From contig CM061140.1 in NCBI GenBank assembly GCA_030789695.1, forward strand, positions 77,810,422 through 77,874,421: 64,000 nucleotides of DNA, read 5' to 3'. The notes beneath the pieces are model-generated. The model worked only from the letters and a program-made list of their open reading frames with translations. It had not been told where the DNA came from and made no database searches. Position numbers and translations under genes: made by a program. Each line of letters begins with the position of its first letter. Positions within the stretch are counted from its first letter, which is position 1. Below are positions 1 to 10,203 of this stretch, piece after piece. The DNA is from Scilla litardierei (Eukaryota; Streptophyta; Magnoliopsida; Asparagales; Asparagaceae).

Positions 1-433
1 AAAACCACACTTTTTCTATTCTTACTACTCTATCGTGTGATATCTCTTATACTCCTTATAGAAAGAATTCAATTGAAATGTGTGTGATCTACGGTATTGT
101 ATACCGCTTTAGATGCTTCAGACGACGTTAATCTTAGAATTATTCCATTTTTCATGCTATATTGATATTCTTGGGTTTTCTATTTCAAATGCACCATTAT
201 ACTATGATATCAAAATAAAAGCCTTTGACATGTGTTTCATATTCGATGCATGCTATTTGAGTAAGCAAAACCCACGTCCTGAGAAAATGATCTAGCAACT
301 TCCCTCTTCGTTTTCTATTTCGTTTTTCGTTTTCCGTTTTCCGCCTTTCCGCCGTTTTCTTTATCTTTATCCAGTGGGTTCGCTTTTTACTTATCTTCCT
401 CGAGGGCGAGTAAGAGGTAAGCTTGGGGGATTT
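1..433 (+). mobile_element. 3' internal end of a truncated family 2 Athila-type element, with polypurine tract
   Basis: This stretch matches, in opposite orientation, the non-coding region next to the 3' LTR of E2 (about 40409-40850). It ends in AGCTTGGGGGATTT at 420-433, directly before the LTR start TGATCACTCC. That is the polypurine tract plus LTR junction seen in E2. No coding sequence is visible. The element's coding part lies outside the window or has been lost. Confidence 0.85.
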
Positions 434-720
434 TGATCACTCCGTATTTTACACCTTTTCTGCATATTTGCATACCATTTAGATCGCTCAAATCGTGTTT
501 TTCACGTTTATTCGACAATATTGCGATGCTTTTCACGATTTGTTGTTTTTGTCGTATTTCAGGAGATTTGGAGCGATTTGGAGTGATTCTGAGATGCACC
601 CACTCCGGAGTGTCACCGACGACTCTCTTGAGGGGTATTTTGCTATTGGAGAGGAGTGGAAGGAGAAAGAACGTCGTAGGAGCGACGAGGAGGCGAAAAT
701 ATGAAGTTTGTGCACTTTGA

Positions 721-1209
721 GCATTTCACTCGGCCGAGTGAAGGAGTCACTTGGCCGACCATAGGAAGCCCACTCGGTCGGCCAGATCGGACACGCAACA
801 GAGCCAATATCAGTGTGCACTCGGCCGAGCATCGCCATGCCACTCGGCCGAGCACCGAGTCACCCCTCGCCCGAGTGGAGCCAAGACGACGGCAACAAAA
901 GATGCCGAACTCTCTGTTTTTCGTCTGTACAGTCCCGATGACTGACTCGGCCGAGTGGAGAAAGACGGTCCGCCCGAGTGACAACCGACGTCTGCCCGAG
1001 TGACGAAAGACCGTCCGCCCGAGTGACCTCCGAGGAGACGACCCCCGAGACCCCCAACTCTCTGTTTCTGTACAAGGTTCGTCACTCGGCCAAGTGACAT
1101 TTGTCACTCGGTCGAGTGAGCCGTGCTGCCTGAAGCGTAAACTGCGGATTTGAGGCTGCGCAGGGGCATTTTCGTCAGGGTTTTTTGGGCGATTTTGGGG
1201 GGTATTTAA
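721..1209 (+). promoter_or_regulatory. U3 cluster of CTCGGCCGAG palindromes ending at a TATA-like box (family 2)
   Basis: About a dozen exact or near copies of the self-complementary motif CACTCGGCCGAGTG lie between 727 and 1120. Variants include CTCGGTCGGCC and CCGCCCGAGTGA. They are irregularly spaced and separated by unrelated sequence. The cluster is followed by GGGGTATTTAACCCC, with the TATTTAA box at 1203-1209. Its position upstream of a TATA box in an LTR suggests an enhancer bound by a dimeric factor. That is inference; the motif density and position are seen directly. Confidence 0.75.
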
Positions 1210-1598
1210 CCCCAGTTTTTAACCTAGTTTAGATAGCCTTTTCCAGAACTTTGGCAGCCTTTTTAGATTAACTTTTTAGGGATTAGATTTAGCTTTTAGA
1301 TAGGAGAGAAAAGTGATATTTTGTTGGATGCTATCTTGTTCTTCATTGGTTTGCATCTCTCTCCCTCAAAAACTCAATTTTTGTTGATATTTTGAATATT
1401 GCTATGAATTCCATTGATTTTATTTGTGAATCTCTATTGCATTCTATTATGAATTGTGAGTAGTTCATCGTCTCAGGGCGTAGGGATGAACCTTACGAGC
1501 CCAATTTCGAATTTGTGATGAATTGGTGAAACTATTGCTAGGATTGATTAGGGTTAGTTTGGGATTGCTATAATACGAATAGCTAGGGATTCATACCG

Positions 1599-1897
1599 AT
1601 TGGGATTTGCAAGAGATTGGATCCCAATTCGATAAGAAGCCCTAGATATTCGAATTGGGTTGCAATTGAATTTCTCCGGAATCGGTTTGCAAGAGATTGG
1701 ACCGAAACTAGTGTTTTCGATTACAATTCTATACCGATACCCGTTTGCAAGAGATTGGATGGGTAGGAACTATCCCAACCTAGGTCGTAGCTCGAGTTTG
1801 CATGAGAGTGGGCTCGAGATACGATTGAACGATGATGTTGATCTTCACGCTAGTTTGCCTAGGTTAGGGTTTGCAAGAGATTGGACCCTACCCTAGG
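1599..1897 (+). ncRNA. Five-hairpin array with a constant loop in the family 2 leader
   Basis: Five short inverted repeats each enclose the same loop, TTGCAAGAGATTGG (variant TTGCATGAGAGTGG in the fourth). They lie at 1599-1628, 1682-1705, 1737-1765, about 1792-1817 and 1858-1897. Stem sequences differ between hairpins: ATTGGGAT/ATCCCAAT, TCGGT/ACCGA, ACCCGT/ATGGGT, CTCGAG/CTCGAG, and a 13-base arm with one mismatch. The array lies about 400-700 bases downstream of the TATA-like box, so it should be in the 5' leader of the element RNA. The same five hairpins occur in both E2 LTRs. Function is unknown; packaging, dimerisation or translation control are possible. Confidence 0.8.
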
Positions 1898-2276
1898 CTG
1901 GCTATAGACCGGCAATAGCACGAGAGCGTGAGCTTGGTTCCACATTTAGTTGCAACTAGTTCACCCAATTTCCAAGTCTAACAATTGTGAAACCTACGAG
2001 TCACAATGATGAGATACGGTGAGTAGAGGGGATTCCCTATCCCTAGGCGTCTTTATTAATTTGTTATTCCTTTTATACGTTTGAACGACTGTGACCGCAT
2101 ATTGCGAACATTTCCCGACTTTTCCTATAGCCAGGTGATTCGAAGAAGACACTGTTATTAGGCCTCCCTGTGTTCGATACCCGCTCACCGCTACACCGTG
2201 CGCTTGCGGTAAGACTACGATCGGCGCCGCTCCGGGACGTGTATCCGGGGCGCGACCAAACCTCTGGGGCACAAAG

Positions 2277-2337
2277 ATGGAGACAAGGCCCATAAAAGAT
2301 CATGTCATTAAGATGATCGGGTACGTGGAAGACGCCG
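2277..2337 (+). pseudogene. Ty1/copia gag fragment, 5' part (interrupted by E1)
   Basis: An open frame from ATG at 2277 runs to 2337, where E1 is inserted. The same frame resumes at 13395 after the duplicated CGCCG. Together the two parts form a copia-type gag (UBN2-like) segment, as judged by the downstream zinc knuckle. The frame crossing the insertion site exactly at the target duplication shows that E1 inserted into this ORF. The normal N-terminus of a copia gag is not recognisable upstream, where sequence quickly merges into a truncated family 2 LTR. Confidence 0.75.
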
Positions 2338-3949
2338 TGACGTGCCCCCGATTTGCGAGCCGCAAATGGCCGGGGGACCCGCGTGAGGGTTTAGATATTT
2401 GTAACCGCAAGTGCACGGTGTTGTAGTGTGGCTTGGGGGTCGAACACAGGGAGGCTAGGATGTGCTTGTGTCAAGGAGGACCGAAATCACCCCGTGGGCG
2501 AGCTAGCCCAGATCGGTTGATGGTTTGTCACGGTAAAGGAATGCAAGGTATGAACAATATGAAAATAAACCCGGGACTTTAGTTTCCACTCCAACGAGCG
2601 ACTCTCGTCGATACGGCCTACGGGTAGGATGGCGATCGGAATTAGAATCTAATGGTTAGACGTTGCCTCTAAAAGTGGTACCGGCATCACATGGGCCTAA
2701 TATTCCGGTCGGTGCCCAGGATGATACACCGGACTTCCTGGGTTCGATCAGTGGGCACTCCCGTGTCCATTAACACTGATCGATTCCGGGAGCACTAAGC
2801 TCGCAACGATAACTCCCAACGTCTCATCCTGCCGCTCCCGCGCGCTAGGATTCGGCGTCTACGCTAAGGGCGTGAGCTATGGCTAGGGAGTCAACCGCCA
2901 AGTTTATTCCCCCTTGGCCCGACGGTCAAAGGCGGTCTTTTTCCCGCCGATGATAATAAAACACCCCGCGTAACCGTTAGATTCCTAATCCCTAACGATT
3001 TCCTAACCCTATGGACGCATCAGGAAGAGCCCCCGAAGGGGTTTCCGCCAAAATCCCAGATTTGGGAACTACTCATAAATATTCATTAAAAAGCGATCTA
3101 AATGAAAATAAACCGTTGAAATCATAATCAGACGATAGGAATGCAAAGGTAGTAGAGCAATAAAGATAATACTAAAGTTTTACAAAGATCCGAAAACTTA
3201 CAAAAACAGGAAAATTACAGCCGTCACAAAATGAAGAAAGCAGTAAAAAATAACCAACTCCTGAATCTGGAAAACCTAGGGTTCTATTTATAGAAAACGG
3301 CATCACCCGATCGGTTGACAAGTCAACCGGTCGGGTGAGCCGCTTCACAAAATTACAGCGCGATGCGGGGGTTTCACCCGGTCAGTATGAACCGGTCGGT
3401 TGGATCTTGGTGCGGTCGGTTGGATCTTGGTGCCGACCGGTTGGATCTTGGTGCGGGCCGGGTGAGGAGACCGGTTGGAGCTTCGAGTTTTGGCTGTTGA
3501 AATTCAGCTACAGGTGAACTGATCGGGTGAAGGTCACCCGATCGGTTGGAAATCAGCTTTGAATTTCCAGAGACTTTGAGCTTTTGACCCGGTCACTAAA
3601 CCGACTGGGTGACTTCTCGGGGGCTCCAAGCTGCGTCCGGGTGGTGCACGCGTGAATCACCCGATCGGTTGGAGATGACCAACCGATCGGGTGAGGGGCT
3701 GAAAGATGTAAACTTCGTCGTTTGACCCCCTGGATCACGCGTGACTCCTCCCGTTGCTCCGGGGACACATGATATCATCGTTTTGCGTCCCAAATGCCAG
3801 TAAACTCCTGCAAAACACGGAAAATACGGAAAAGTGAAAGAAAACAAGAAAATACAAGAAAACACGAGAAAACGAATAAAAGACGGCGGAAAATACGGAG
3901 AAACATGGAAGAAAACGTGCGCAAATATATGAAATATAAACGCAAGTCA
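2338..3949 (-). repeat. E1 3' LTR
   Basis: This LTR is colinear with 11596-13389 but lacks the 182-bp segment found there at 12281-12462. Read on the minus strand it begins at 3949 and ends at 2338. It has the CGATCGG motif cluster, a TATA box at 3285-3292 and the leader stem-loop at 2736-2791. One arm there reads TCCTGGG where other copies have TCCCGGG. Confidence 0.93.
3285..3695 (-). promoter_or_regulatory. U3 cluster of CGATCGG motifs with TATA box, E1 3' LTR
   Basis: About a dozen forms of CACCCGATCGGTTG and its complement CAACCGATCGGGTG lie at 3303-3695. Many are in inverted pairs, such as CACCCGATCGGTTG, four bases, then CAACCGGTCGGGTG. Reading on the minus strand the cluster leads directly into TATAAATA at 3292-3285. 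Confidence 0.75.
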
Positions 3950-5640
3950 AAATCCCCCAAGCTGAACTCTTCCTCGTCCTCGAGGAAGACGAGCGAGAGT
4001 AGGAGCTCGGAGGGAGAAAATAGAGAGAAAGAGAGAAAAAGAAAACTCTATATCCTAGATCGCCCGTCAGGGCCAACAAAATCAAAAACGACACACCAAG
4101 CAAGCAAACGCCAAATCACATCACTAAACCTAGGAATACGAGTCCAAATAAGTGCCGTGGGCCCACGCGGTGAAGCGCGAGTGAGTGTGGCCGTGCGCTA
4201 GCAGTCGGTGTCACTATCTACGATGTGCAATAAAGCTCGATATACACATACCCAGGAAACGACCCAAATACTGATTCGAATTTGAAATTGCGGTGAATAT
4301 TAGTTCAAGCATGCATGAGAAGAGTATAAGAATAGAAGCGTACCATGCGTCTGGGACTACACAACTAGGGTTAAGGAAATCACACCACTACAGCCAAGAT
4401 ACTAGCTAAAAAGTTCCTAAGCCAAGTGTTTTCGAAAACGATTGGGGTTGAGATGATGTGGAGTAGATCACTCGGTGCAAATTCTCGCCTTCCCTTTATT
4501 CACGGCAATAGGAAAAATATTCTCACTTGAAATTTTTGGGTTTTGGGTATTTGTATTTTTTTTGGATTTTGGGCTATACAAAATTTTTCTTTATTTTTAT
4601 TCATTCATTTCTTTCTTTTTGGGTTTTTCTTTTCTTTTCTCATTTTTTTGGATTTTTGGATATTGGGGTATATACATGTGTACTCTCCCAAGTGGGAGAA
4701 CGGTACACGACGAGGGGATTTGCACCAAGTAAAACAAAAAAGAAGTCGGAATCTAAACACTTGGGCAAAGGAAACTATTCTCGCTAAATAGAGCATGTGC
4801 TAAATGGGTTATCCTAGTCCTTCATTGTGGAATCCCGACTCATGCGAAATGAAGTACTTGATATATATCTAGCATGCAGAACAGGGAAAATAAATACCGC
4901 ATATTCAAATCGAAGCATGATAATCTAGGGGTCATTCCTGGACAGGTATATAAAGTAAATCACAAAGCTGAAGCACACCACACAGCTAGGCACGACACAC
5001 GACTCACAAAAAGCTAAGAGGACCCACGATGCGTGAAATGCAAGAGAACTCGAAATCCTAGGGTTAGTGAATGTGATCATCGATGCTATGCTAGGTGTGT
5101 GTGATTTTGTGGCAATTCATCATAGGGTTCATCTCTAGGAGAAAGAGATAAAAAGAAGAAAAGAAAAAATTAAAACACGATGAAAACGGCACAAAAACGA
5201 AGAAGAAGGACTCAAATGGCGCACACAGTGCGACTCCCCCAAGCTGAAGCTTGTATTGCCCTCAATGCAATAAGAGTGAGTACGGGAGGGCAATGAAGAT
5301 GGAGGGATACGCACCGACACAAAAAGAAATGAAAAACGAGGAAAACACATAGATGAAACTGAAAATAAAGAAAAATCAAAATAAACCACACGACACGAAA
5401 ATAGAAAATAAAAAGAAGGGAAATGAAAAAGCCACACGACACGACACGACACAAACAAAATACACGACATGACACGACAAAAAGTAAAAACAAGCACACA
5501 CACAAAAATAAGAAAAAAACAAAACATGACAACACACCAAAAATAGACTTCCCCTAAGCTAGACATGACAGTGCTAGCAAAGAAATATGAACGTGAAATG
5601 CAGAAATATGCGAGGGGGGGGTCAAAAAAACAAAGTGAAA
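3950..5640 (-). other. E1 3' non-coding region with three polypurine-tract-like copies
   Basis: No coding sequence is supported in these 1.7 kb. The true polypurine tract is the complement of AAATCCCCCAAGCT at 3950-3963, abutting the LTR. Two further copies of the same core lie at 5235-5245 (TCCCCCAAGCT) and 5549-5560 (TTCCCCTAAGCT). The region aligns with the corresponding part of E4 (53547-56810), which has an extra Helitron-like insertion. Short open frames such as the Phe-rich one near 4475-4790 reflect T-rich low-complexity sequence. Confidence 0.8.
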
Positions 5641-7646
5641 TCAAAAATCAGGAGAAGGCGAATCCTCGCCCTCCTCGGAAGAGGGTGTGGCTGGGTGGTC
5701 GGGGGAGGCGGGGGGTGTGCTGAGAAGTGGGGAAAGAGGTGGAGGAATAGGTGCAGCGGTGGTGTGAACGATGGGAGGAGTGTCGGTGGAGGTGGGTGGT
5801 GGTGGTAGGACGGCGATCAAGGCGGTGGTGAAAGGAATAGAAATGGGGGGAGAAGATGTGATGGTGACGGTAGTGGGTGGTGGTGGGAGAGACTTGGAGC
5901 GCACCGGTAATTTCCTCCGACGCACATATGAAGTGATGGAGGAGGAGGGAGGAGGTAGTGTGGGTGCGATGGAAGTGGTCGGGAGGGGGGAAGTGGATAC
6001 CGGGATGGGAATAGATGAGGGAGGAGAAGAATGTGGTGGGGGAGGTGATGGATGTGGGGATGTGTGGGAGGGTGGAGGAGAAGATCGTCGAGGTGGTGAA
6101 GGTGGAGGTGGACCGTGGATGTGAGTGAGAAGGCGAAGAATGGCGGCCACGTTCCTCTCAAGTGCGAGGAAACGTGGGTGAGTGAGAAAGGAGGCCGGTG
6201 ATGGGTCTGAGGAGGCAGAGGACATGGCGAGATCACGGAGGGCAGCGACCTCCCTTTCAAGACCAAGACGGGCAGAGACCTGGCGACGACCAAAGGATGT
6301 GGACTGAGGTGAGGTAGAAGTGGTGCCGCCAGGTAAGGCGGAAGTGGTGCCGGCGGCGGTGGTCATGCCGGCACAGGAGACAAGGCCAGAAATGGCCGCT
6401 AAGAGGTGCTCAGAAGTTATGGGGCCAGGAACAGAAACAGGGCGACTCGGGCCAGCCCCCATATCTCCCCGAGACGCAGGAATATCCTGCTCGCCTAAGT
6501 GGGCGACAGGGGAAGGAGGTCTACGTGCGTCAGGGGGAAGGAAAGGAAGTTGCAACCCCTCAAAGAACTCAGGGTCGGGCGGAAAAGTCCAATCCGCCAC
6601 GATAGCCACAGTCATGCGAATGGGGTTGGGGAGAATAGTGTAGGGGGCGAGGGGGTGGCCGTAATTGAATTCGAAACGACCGTCGGGGCGGGGCTTAATC
6701 ATGTGAATGTGCCGCAGGACGTCAAGATCTAGACGTGAGGGTCCTGCGGCGGTGGGAAGACCACGGGGGATTTGGATATTGAACGGGGGGTAAGAAACAA
6801 TGATGGTGATAATGCCCACACAGCAGATTTTGCCCTTCCCGGCCCTGCTAATCTCGAGAAGCTTGTAAACAAGCCAATCGTCAGCATGGACAGGGACAAC
6901 CGGGGCCCTAAAACTAACTCCATCATCATCACGAACAAAGGGGAAAGTATGGCCCAGAGAATAAAAAGATCGGGGATAGTCACGGTGCCTGACTCATCCC
7001 GCGGGAAAAATGCAGATGATATGATCCTATGGGCCTGACGAAATATGGAATGGATGATGGAGGAGGCCTTGGCCTTCCCCCGGGGATAGCGGCGGATTAT
7101 GGTGAGGCGGAACCAGAAATTATCGACGTCAAATTTCGGGGGATATCCGTAGTGACGGATAGCGTCATTCCCTAGAATAGGGAAACCAAATATATCGCAG
7201 ATGGTGTCTAGGTTTGTGCGAATGGTTTGGTTACGCACCCGAAAAGTGACGGTCGACCCCGACTCACAAACGAGGGAGGAGAGGAATTCTAGGGTGAGTG
7301 ACAGGTAAGATACCGCAGAGGCATTAAGGAAGGCCAACCAACCTAGATTAGCAAAAAGAGTCTCGACCTCGGTGCATACACAGAGGTCGACGAGTGATTG
7401 GAAGTGGGCAAACTTGGTTGATAAATGCCCCCGAGTGTCAAGTCTGTGGTAGAAGTCTTTCTGCTCCTGGTTCCTAAATATGTATCCATGCGGGCCCAAC
7501 ATGGGGTCCACAGGGGGAATGATAGGCGGGGGAGGGGCAAGTGTCAGCTCACGTGTGCGGTGAGGGGGACGTGTTTGTTTCCATCTCTTACAAGACTGTT
7601 CCTCCTCACGCAAGATACCTTTTCCTTTATCCCTCTCTCGGGCCAT
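5641..7646 (-). pseudogene. E1 ORF2, Athila ORF-1-like protein, one frameshift
   Basis: The reading frame starts at 7646 (MARERDKGKG) and ends at 5641. It is broken by a one-base deletion near 6949, where E1 reads AAGTATGG and E4 reads AAGTCATGG. The first third contains a basic stretch (KRWKQTRPPHRTR) that resembles a nuclear localisation signal. The middle contains the Athila ORF-1 signature around LTLEFLSSL, followed by a strand/loop-like segment ending near FGFPILGND and a conserved SSAFFPRDESGTVTIPDLF. The C-terminal third is extremely Pro/Ser/Thr-rich. Athila ORF-1 proteins are known in plant Ty3/gypsy elements but their function is not established. It lies 430 bases downstream of an internal TATA box. 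Homology to the ORFs at 56811-58838 (close) and 42331-44567 (distant) supports the call. Confidence 0.85.
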
Positions 7647-8077
7647 GTGTGTGTGGACGATGCAAATGGGTGCAAAATACTATTAAAGTGCACACACCCG
7701 AAAACCAAGCAATTCAAATAGTAGGGTAAAAATCGAAATTCGAGAAGTGGTACGAAGTTACCCTGTAGCAAATAGAGCTCCCTGCTTGTAGATGACACAA
7801 TGCCGTGCAATTGGGGAAGTGTGGAGCCGCGGCACTCTTCTTCAGCGAAAAATTCGAAGGTGGTGGTGGATGTTGGGAATTAGGGCTAGAAAATTAGGAA
7901 ATAGGAGAGGGGGAGAGAGGAAGAGATGGAGAAATGCAAGGGGGATGTGGAGAGAGAGGTTGATGGAGGGTTTGAGGTTGTGGGAGAGAGATTTTTGCAG
8001 TCGGATGGCTGGAGGAGACGAAACGACGGCGAGTAGAGGGGATCGGGCGAGGGTTTGTGAGCGGGTGGTCGGGGGGT
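7647..8077 (-). other. E1 leader between internal TATA box and ORF2
   Basis: These 430 bases have no supported ORF on the sense strand. They separate the internal TATA box from the ORF2 start and align with the leader at 58839-59269 in E4. If the internal promoter is used this would be the 5' UTR of an ORF2 mRNA. I saw no clear intron. Confidence 0.55.
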
Positions 8078-8455
8078 TATTTATAGGTTTTAAGTCGACC
8101 CGGTCAGGTGAGTTTTCACCCGATCGGTTGACTCTAGGTCGAAAATTTGTTGCTGAAGAAGCGCTACAGGCGACCCAATCGGTTGAGAACTCAACCGATC
8201 GGTTCGCCGCTCCACAGATTTCCCGAGAATTTAGAGTTTTTCACCCGGTCCATCAACCGGTCTCTCTTCTTGCCACCCGATCGGTTGATGAATTCTGAAA
8301 TTTTTCCGAGAGTTTCCCCCAGGTCACCCGGTCAGCTCACCCTGTCTCATCATTTTCCACCCGGTCAGTTCATTTGGTGACAGACACGGCCGTAAGCTGA
8401 TACATCCCAGCCGATCGGGTGATATCTCACCCGATCGGTTGAGGCCTTGTTTTCT
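8078..8455 (-). promoter_or_regulatory. E1 internal CGATCGG motif cluster with TATA box upstream of ORF2
   Basis: Several copies of CACCCGATCGGTTG-type motifs in both orientations lie at 8095-8455. On the minus strand they lead into CCTATAAATAA (TATA core 8085-8078). Layout and motif type match the E1 LTR promoter, but the sequence between motifs is different. This looks like a second promoter dedicated to ORF2 rather than an LTR duplication. The promoter role is inferred. Confidence 0.7.
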
Positions 8456-8574
8456 GCAAAAACCCAAAAATCGCCTAAGTTTCACGACGGGAGTTCTTCC
8501 GGCTGGATTTAATAATAAAAATAGATAAAATAAAGTTAAGAAAAAGTCCTAAAAAGCGAAGCAAAAGTTTAGAA

Positions 8575-8621
8575 CATGGGTTGCCTCCCATGAAGCGCTT
8601 TTGTTTAACGTCGTTAGCTCG
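8575..8621 (-). ncRNA. Conserved hairpin after protease, E1 copy
   Basis: CATGGG (8575-8580), loop TTGCCT, CCCATG (8587-8592), then a conserved block through GAAGCGCTTTTGTTTAACG. On the sense strand the loop reads AGGCAA. The block recurs in E4 and, with a different but still paired stem, in E2. It is among the few non-coding sequences shared by both families. Confidence 0.7.
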
Positions 8622-8638
8622 AAGCCCGTTGATGATTT

Positions 8639-10203
8639 TCATGGTGGGCGGTACGGGTGATGCCCAAAATCTGGCATTTCTTCAGCTCCAGAGGTTGTGG
8701 CTATCGGTGTAGTCGGCGGCTGTAAAAAGATTTGCTCGACTACCATCCCTTTGTTGACAAGATCCGGGGGCTTCTCCCTCAAATTGGCGTCCACCGCCAT
8801 CTTTTTCAGGATCCGGACCTCATCACCGGTGAGAACCATCGGTTCTTTTCCTTTTCTCCTCGTGGGAGGAGACTTAGGAAATCCGGGAGGGATCACCTGT
8901 CGCGCGACCGCCTCACTAGCAACTTCATTCTTTGGGGAGCCAACTTGCTCTCCAAGGTCCCCCAGGCTATCGGGGGGATTTCTCAAGAGCACTTCCCATG
9001 CGCTCGTTTCAACAGCTCTTTCTTCTTCATTCTCCAACACATTGATACTAGGATCTTCCGGGGGGTTTGGATGTTTCATCGACAAGCCCAAGTCAAATTC
9101 GACTCTTTCTTGGCCCACAATCAGGGAAAGCTTCCCGTTCTTTACGTCTATCAACACTCCGGCGGTTGCCATAAAGGGTCGTCCAAGAATAATTGGGGTA
9201 TGCTTGTCTTCCGGCATGTCCATCACCACAAAATCGACTGGTACATGCACCCCTTTCACATCGACTGGGAGGTCGTCCACTACTCCCACCGGATACTTGA
9301 CCGAACGGTCAGCAAGTTGTAATGTCATACCGGTGGGCTCTAAGTCTCCCATCCCTATTCTCTTGTACAACGATAGGGGCATTAAACTGACGCTCGCACC
9401 AAGATCGACGAGCGCCCTATGGATTTGCACTTCCCCGATAGAGCAAGGGATGGAGAAACTTCCTGGATCCTTGAGCTTGGGCGGATTTGCACGCTGAATG
9501 AGAGCGCTGCACTCCGCCGTTAACACGACCAAGTCTTTCAAGAGTCCTGGATCCTAGATCCCCGTGTCACCAAGTCTTTCAAGAATTTAGCATAGGAGGG
9601 GATCGTCTCTATGGCCTCGAGGAAGGGGATTTGCAAACTCATGTCTTTCACCATGGCAAAGAATTTGCCATACTTCTCATCGATTTTGGCTTTGGCGAGC
9701 CGTTGTGGGAAAGGCACAACGGGCTTTAATACCTTCAAATTCCCTTCTTCTTTCTTCTTCTCTTCTTCGGGGGTTCCCTCCGGAGCCACAATTTTTGGCG
9801 ACGGGGCACCGTCGTCATTAGCTTTTTCAATTGGCCGCTCGACGGCTAGTGGTGCTTCCGGTTCTTTGGGCGGCGCTCTAGTAGGAATTTGTGTCCCGCT
9901 CCTCAAGACGATGGCGGACACATTCTCATGCTCATGTGTGAGCGCCAAGGTCCGATTTAGCCCCCTAGGGTTCACCTCAGGTTGTGGCGGTAATAAATTC
10001 TGAGGTCTTTGCAGGTTCGCCACTTGCAACCCCAGCTGGGTCACCTGATCTGTGAGTACTCTTTGTCCCATTTCCAGCTTCAGATTGATTTTCTCCTGGT
10101 TGGCTATGTATTGAGTCAAGAGGGACTCAACCGGAGAAATGGCCCTCTGTTGGCCGTATTGCTGCTGGGCGGGCTGCTGATTCCTAGGGGCATATTGTTG
10201 ATA
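8639..10203 (-). pseudogene. E1 linker and retropepsin (protease), disrupted
   Basis: The linker part (10119-9538) carries the Athila hallmark VPFPQRLAKAK and IPSYAKFLKDLVT. The protease part (9541-8639) has the aspartic protease active site ALVDLGASVSLMP near residues 43-55 of that frame, and ILGRPFMATAGVLIDV further on. DLGAS rather than D(S/T)GAS is usual in Athila-type elements. The two parts are separated by a local rearrangement near 9545-9580, where the segment ACCAAGTCTTTCAAG is repeated. The protease would release gag and ORF products from a polyprotein. No RT follows: coding ends at 8639. Confidence 0.88.

Larger units (their letters stand above)
434..2220 (+). repeat. Family 2 LTR, plus-strand copy, truncated at its 3' end
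   Basis: It starts TGATCACTCC right after the polypurine tract and is colinear with the reverse complement of the E2 LTRs (38583-40408 and 48697-50521) through the conserved GTGCGCTTGCGGT block near 2200. The last 40-odd LTR bases of the E2 copies are not recognisable here. From about 2225 the sequence is unlike the other copies and soon becomes a copia gag. In order it holds the U3 palindrome cluster, a TATA-like box, and a leader with five hairpins. As the third copy in the window it allows structure comparison with the two E2 LTRs. Confidence 0.85.

Noticed and set aside
721..1130. Regularly recurring palindromes as a CRISPR array
   Set aside because: Motifs are short, degenerate, irregularly spaced, in a plant LTR, and there are no cas genes.
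4475..4790. Hydrophobic Phe-rich frames near the E1 3' region (also 54073-54339)
   Set aside because: They come from T-rich low-complexity sequence and are not conserved as protein between E1 and E4, where frames differ.
8697..9497. A 266-codon plus-strand open frame
   Set aside because: It lies antisense to the E1 protease, which has clear family motifs on the minus strand. The same shadow appears opposite E4 protease (60016-60762), as expected for a codon-bias shadow.
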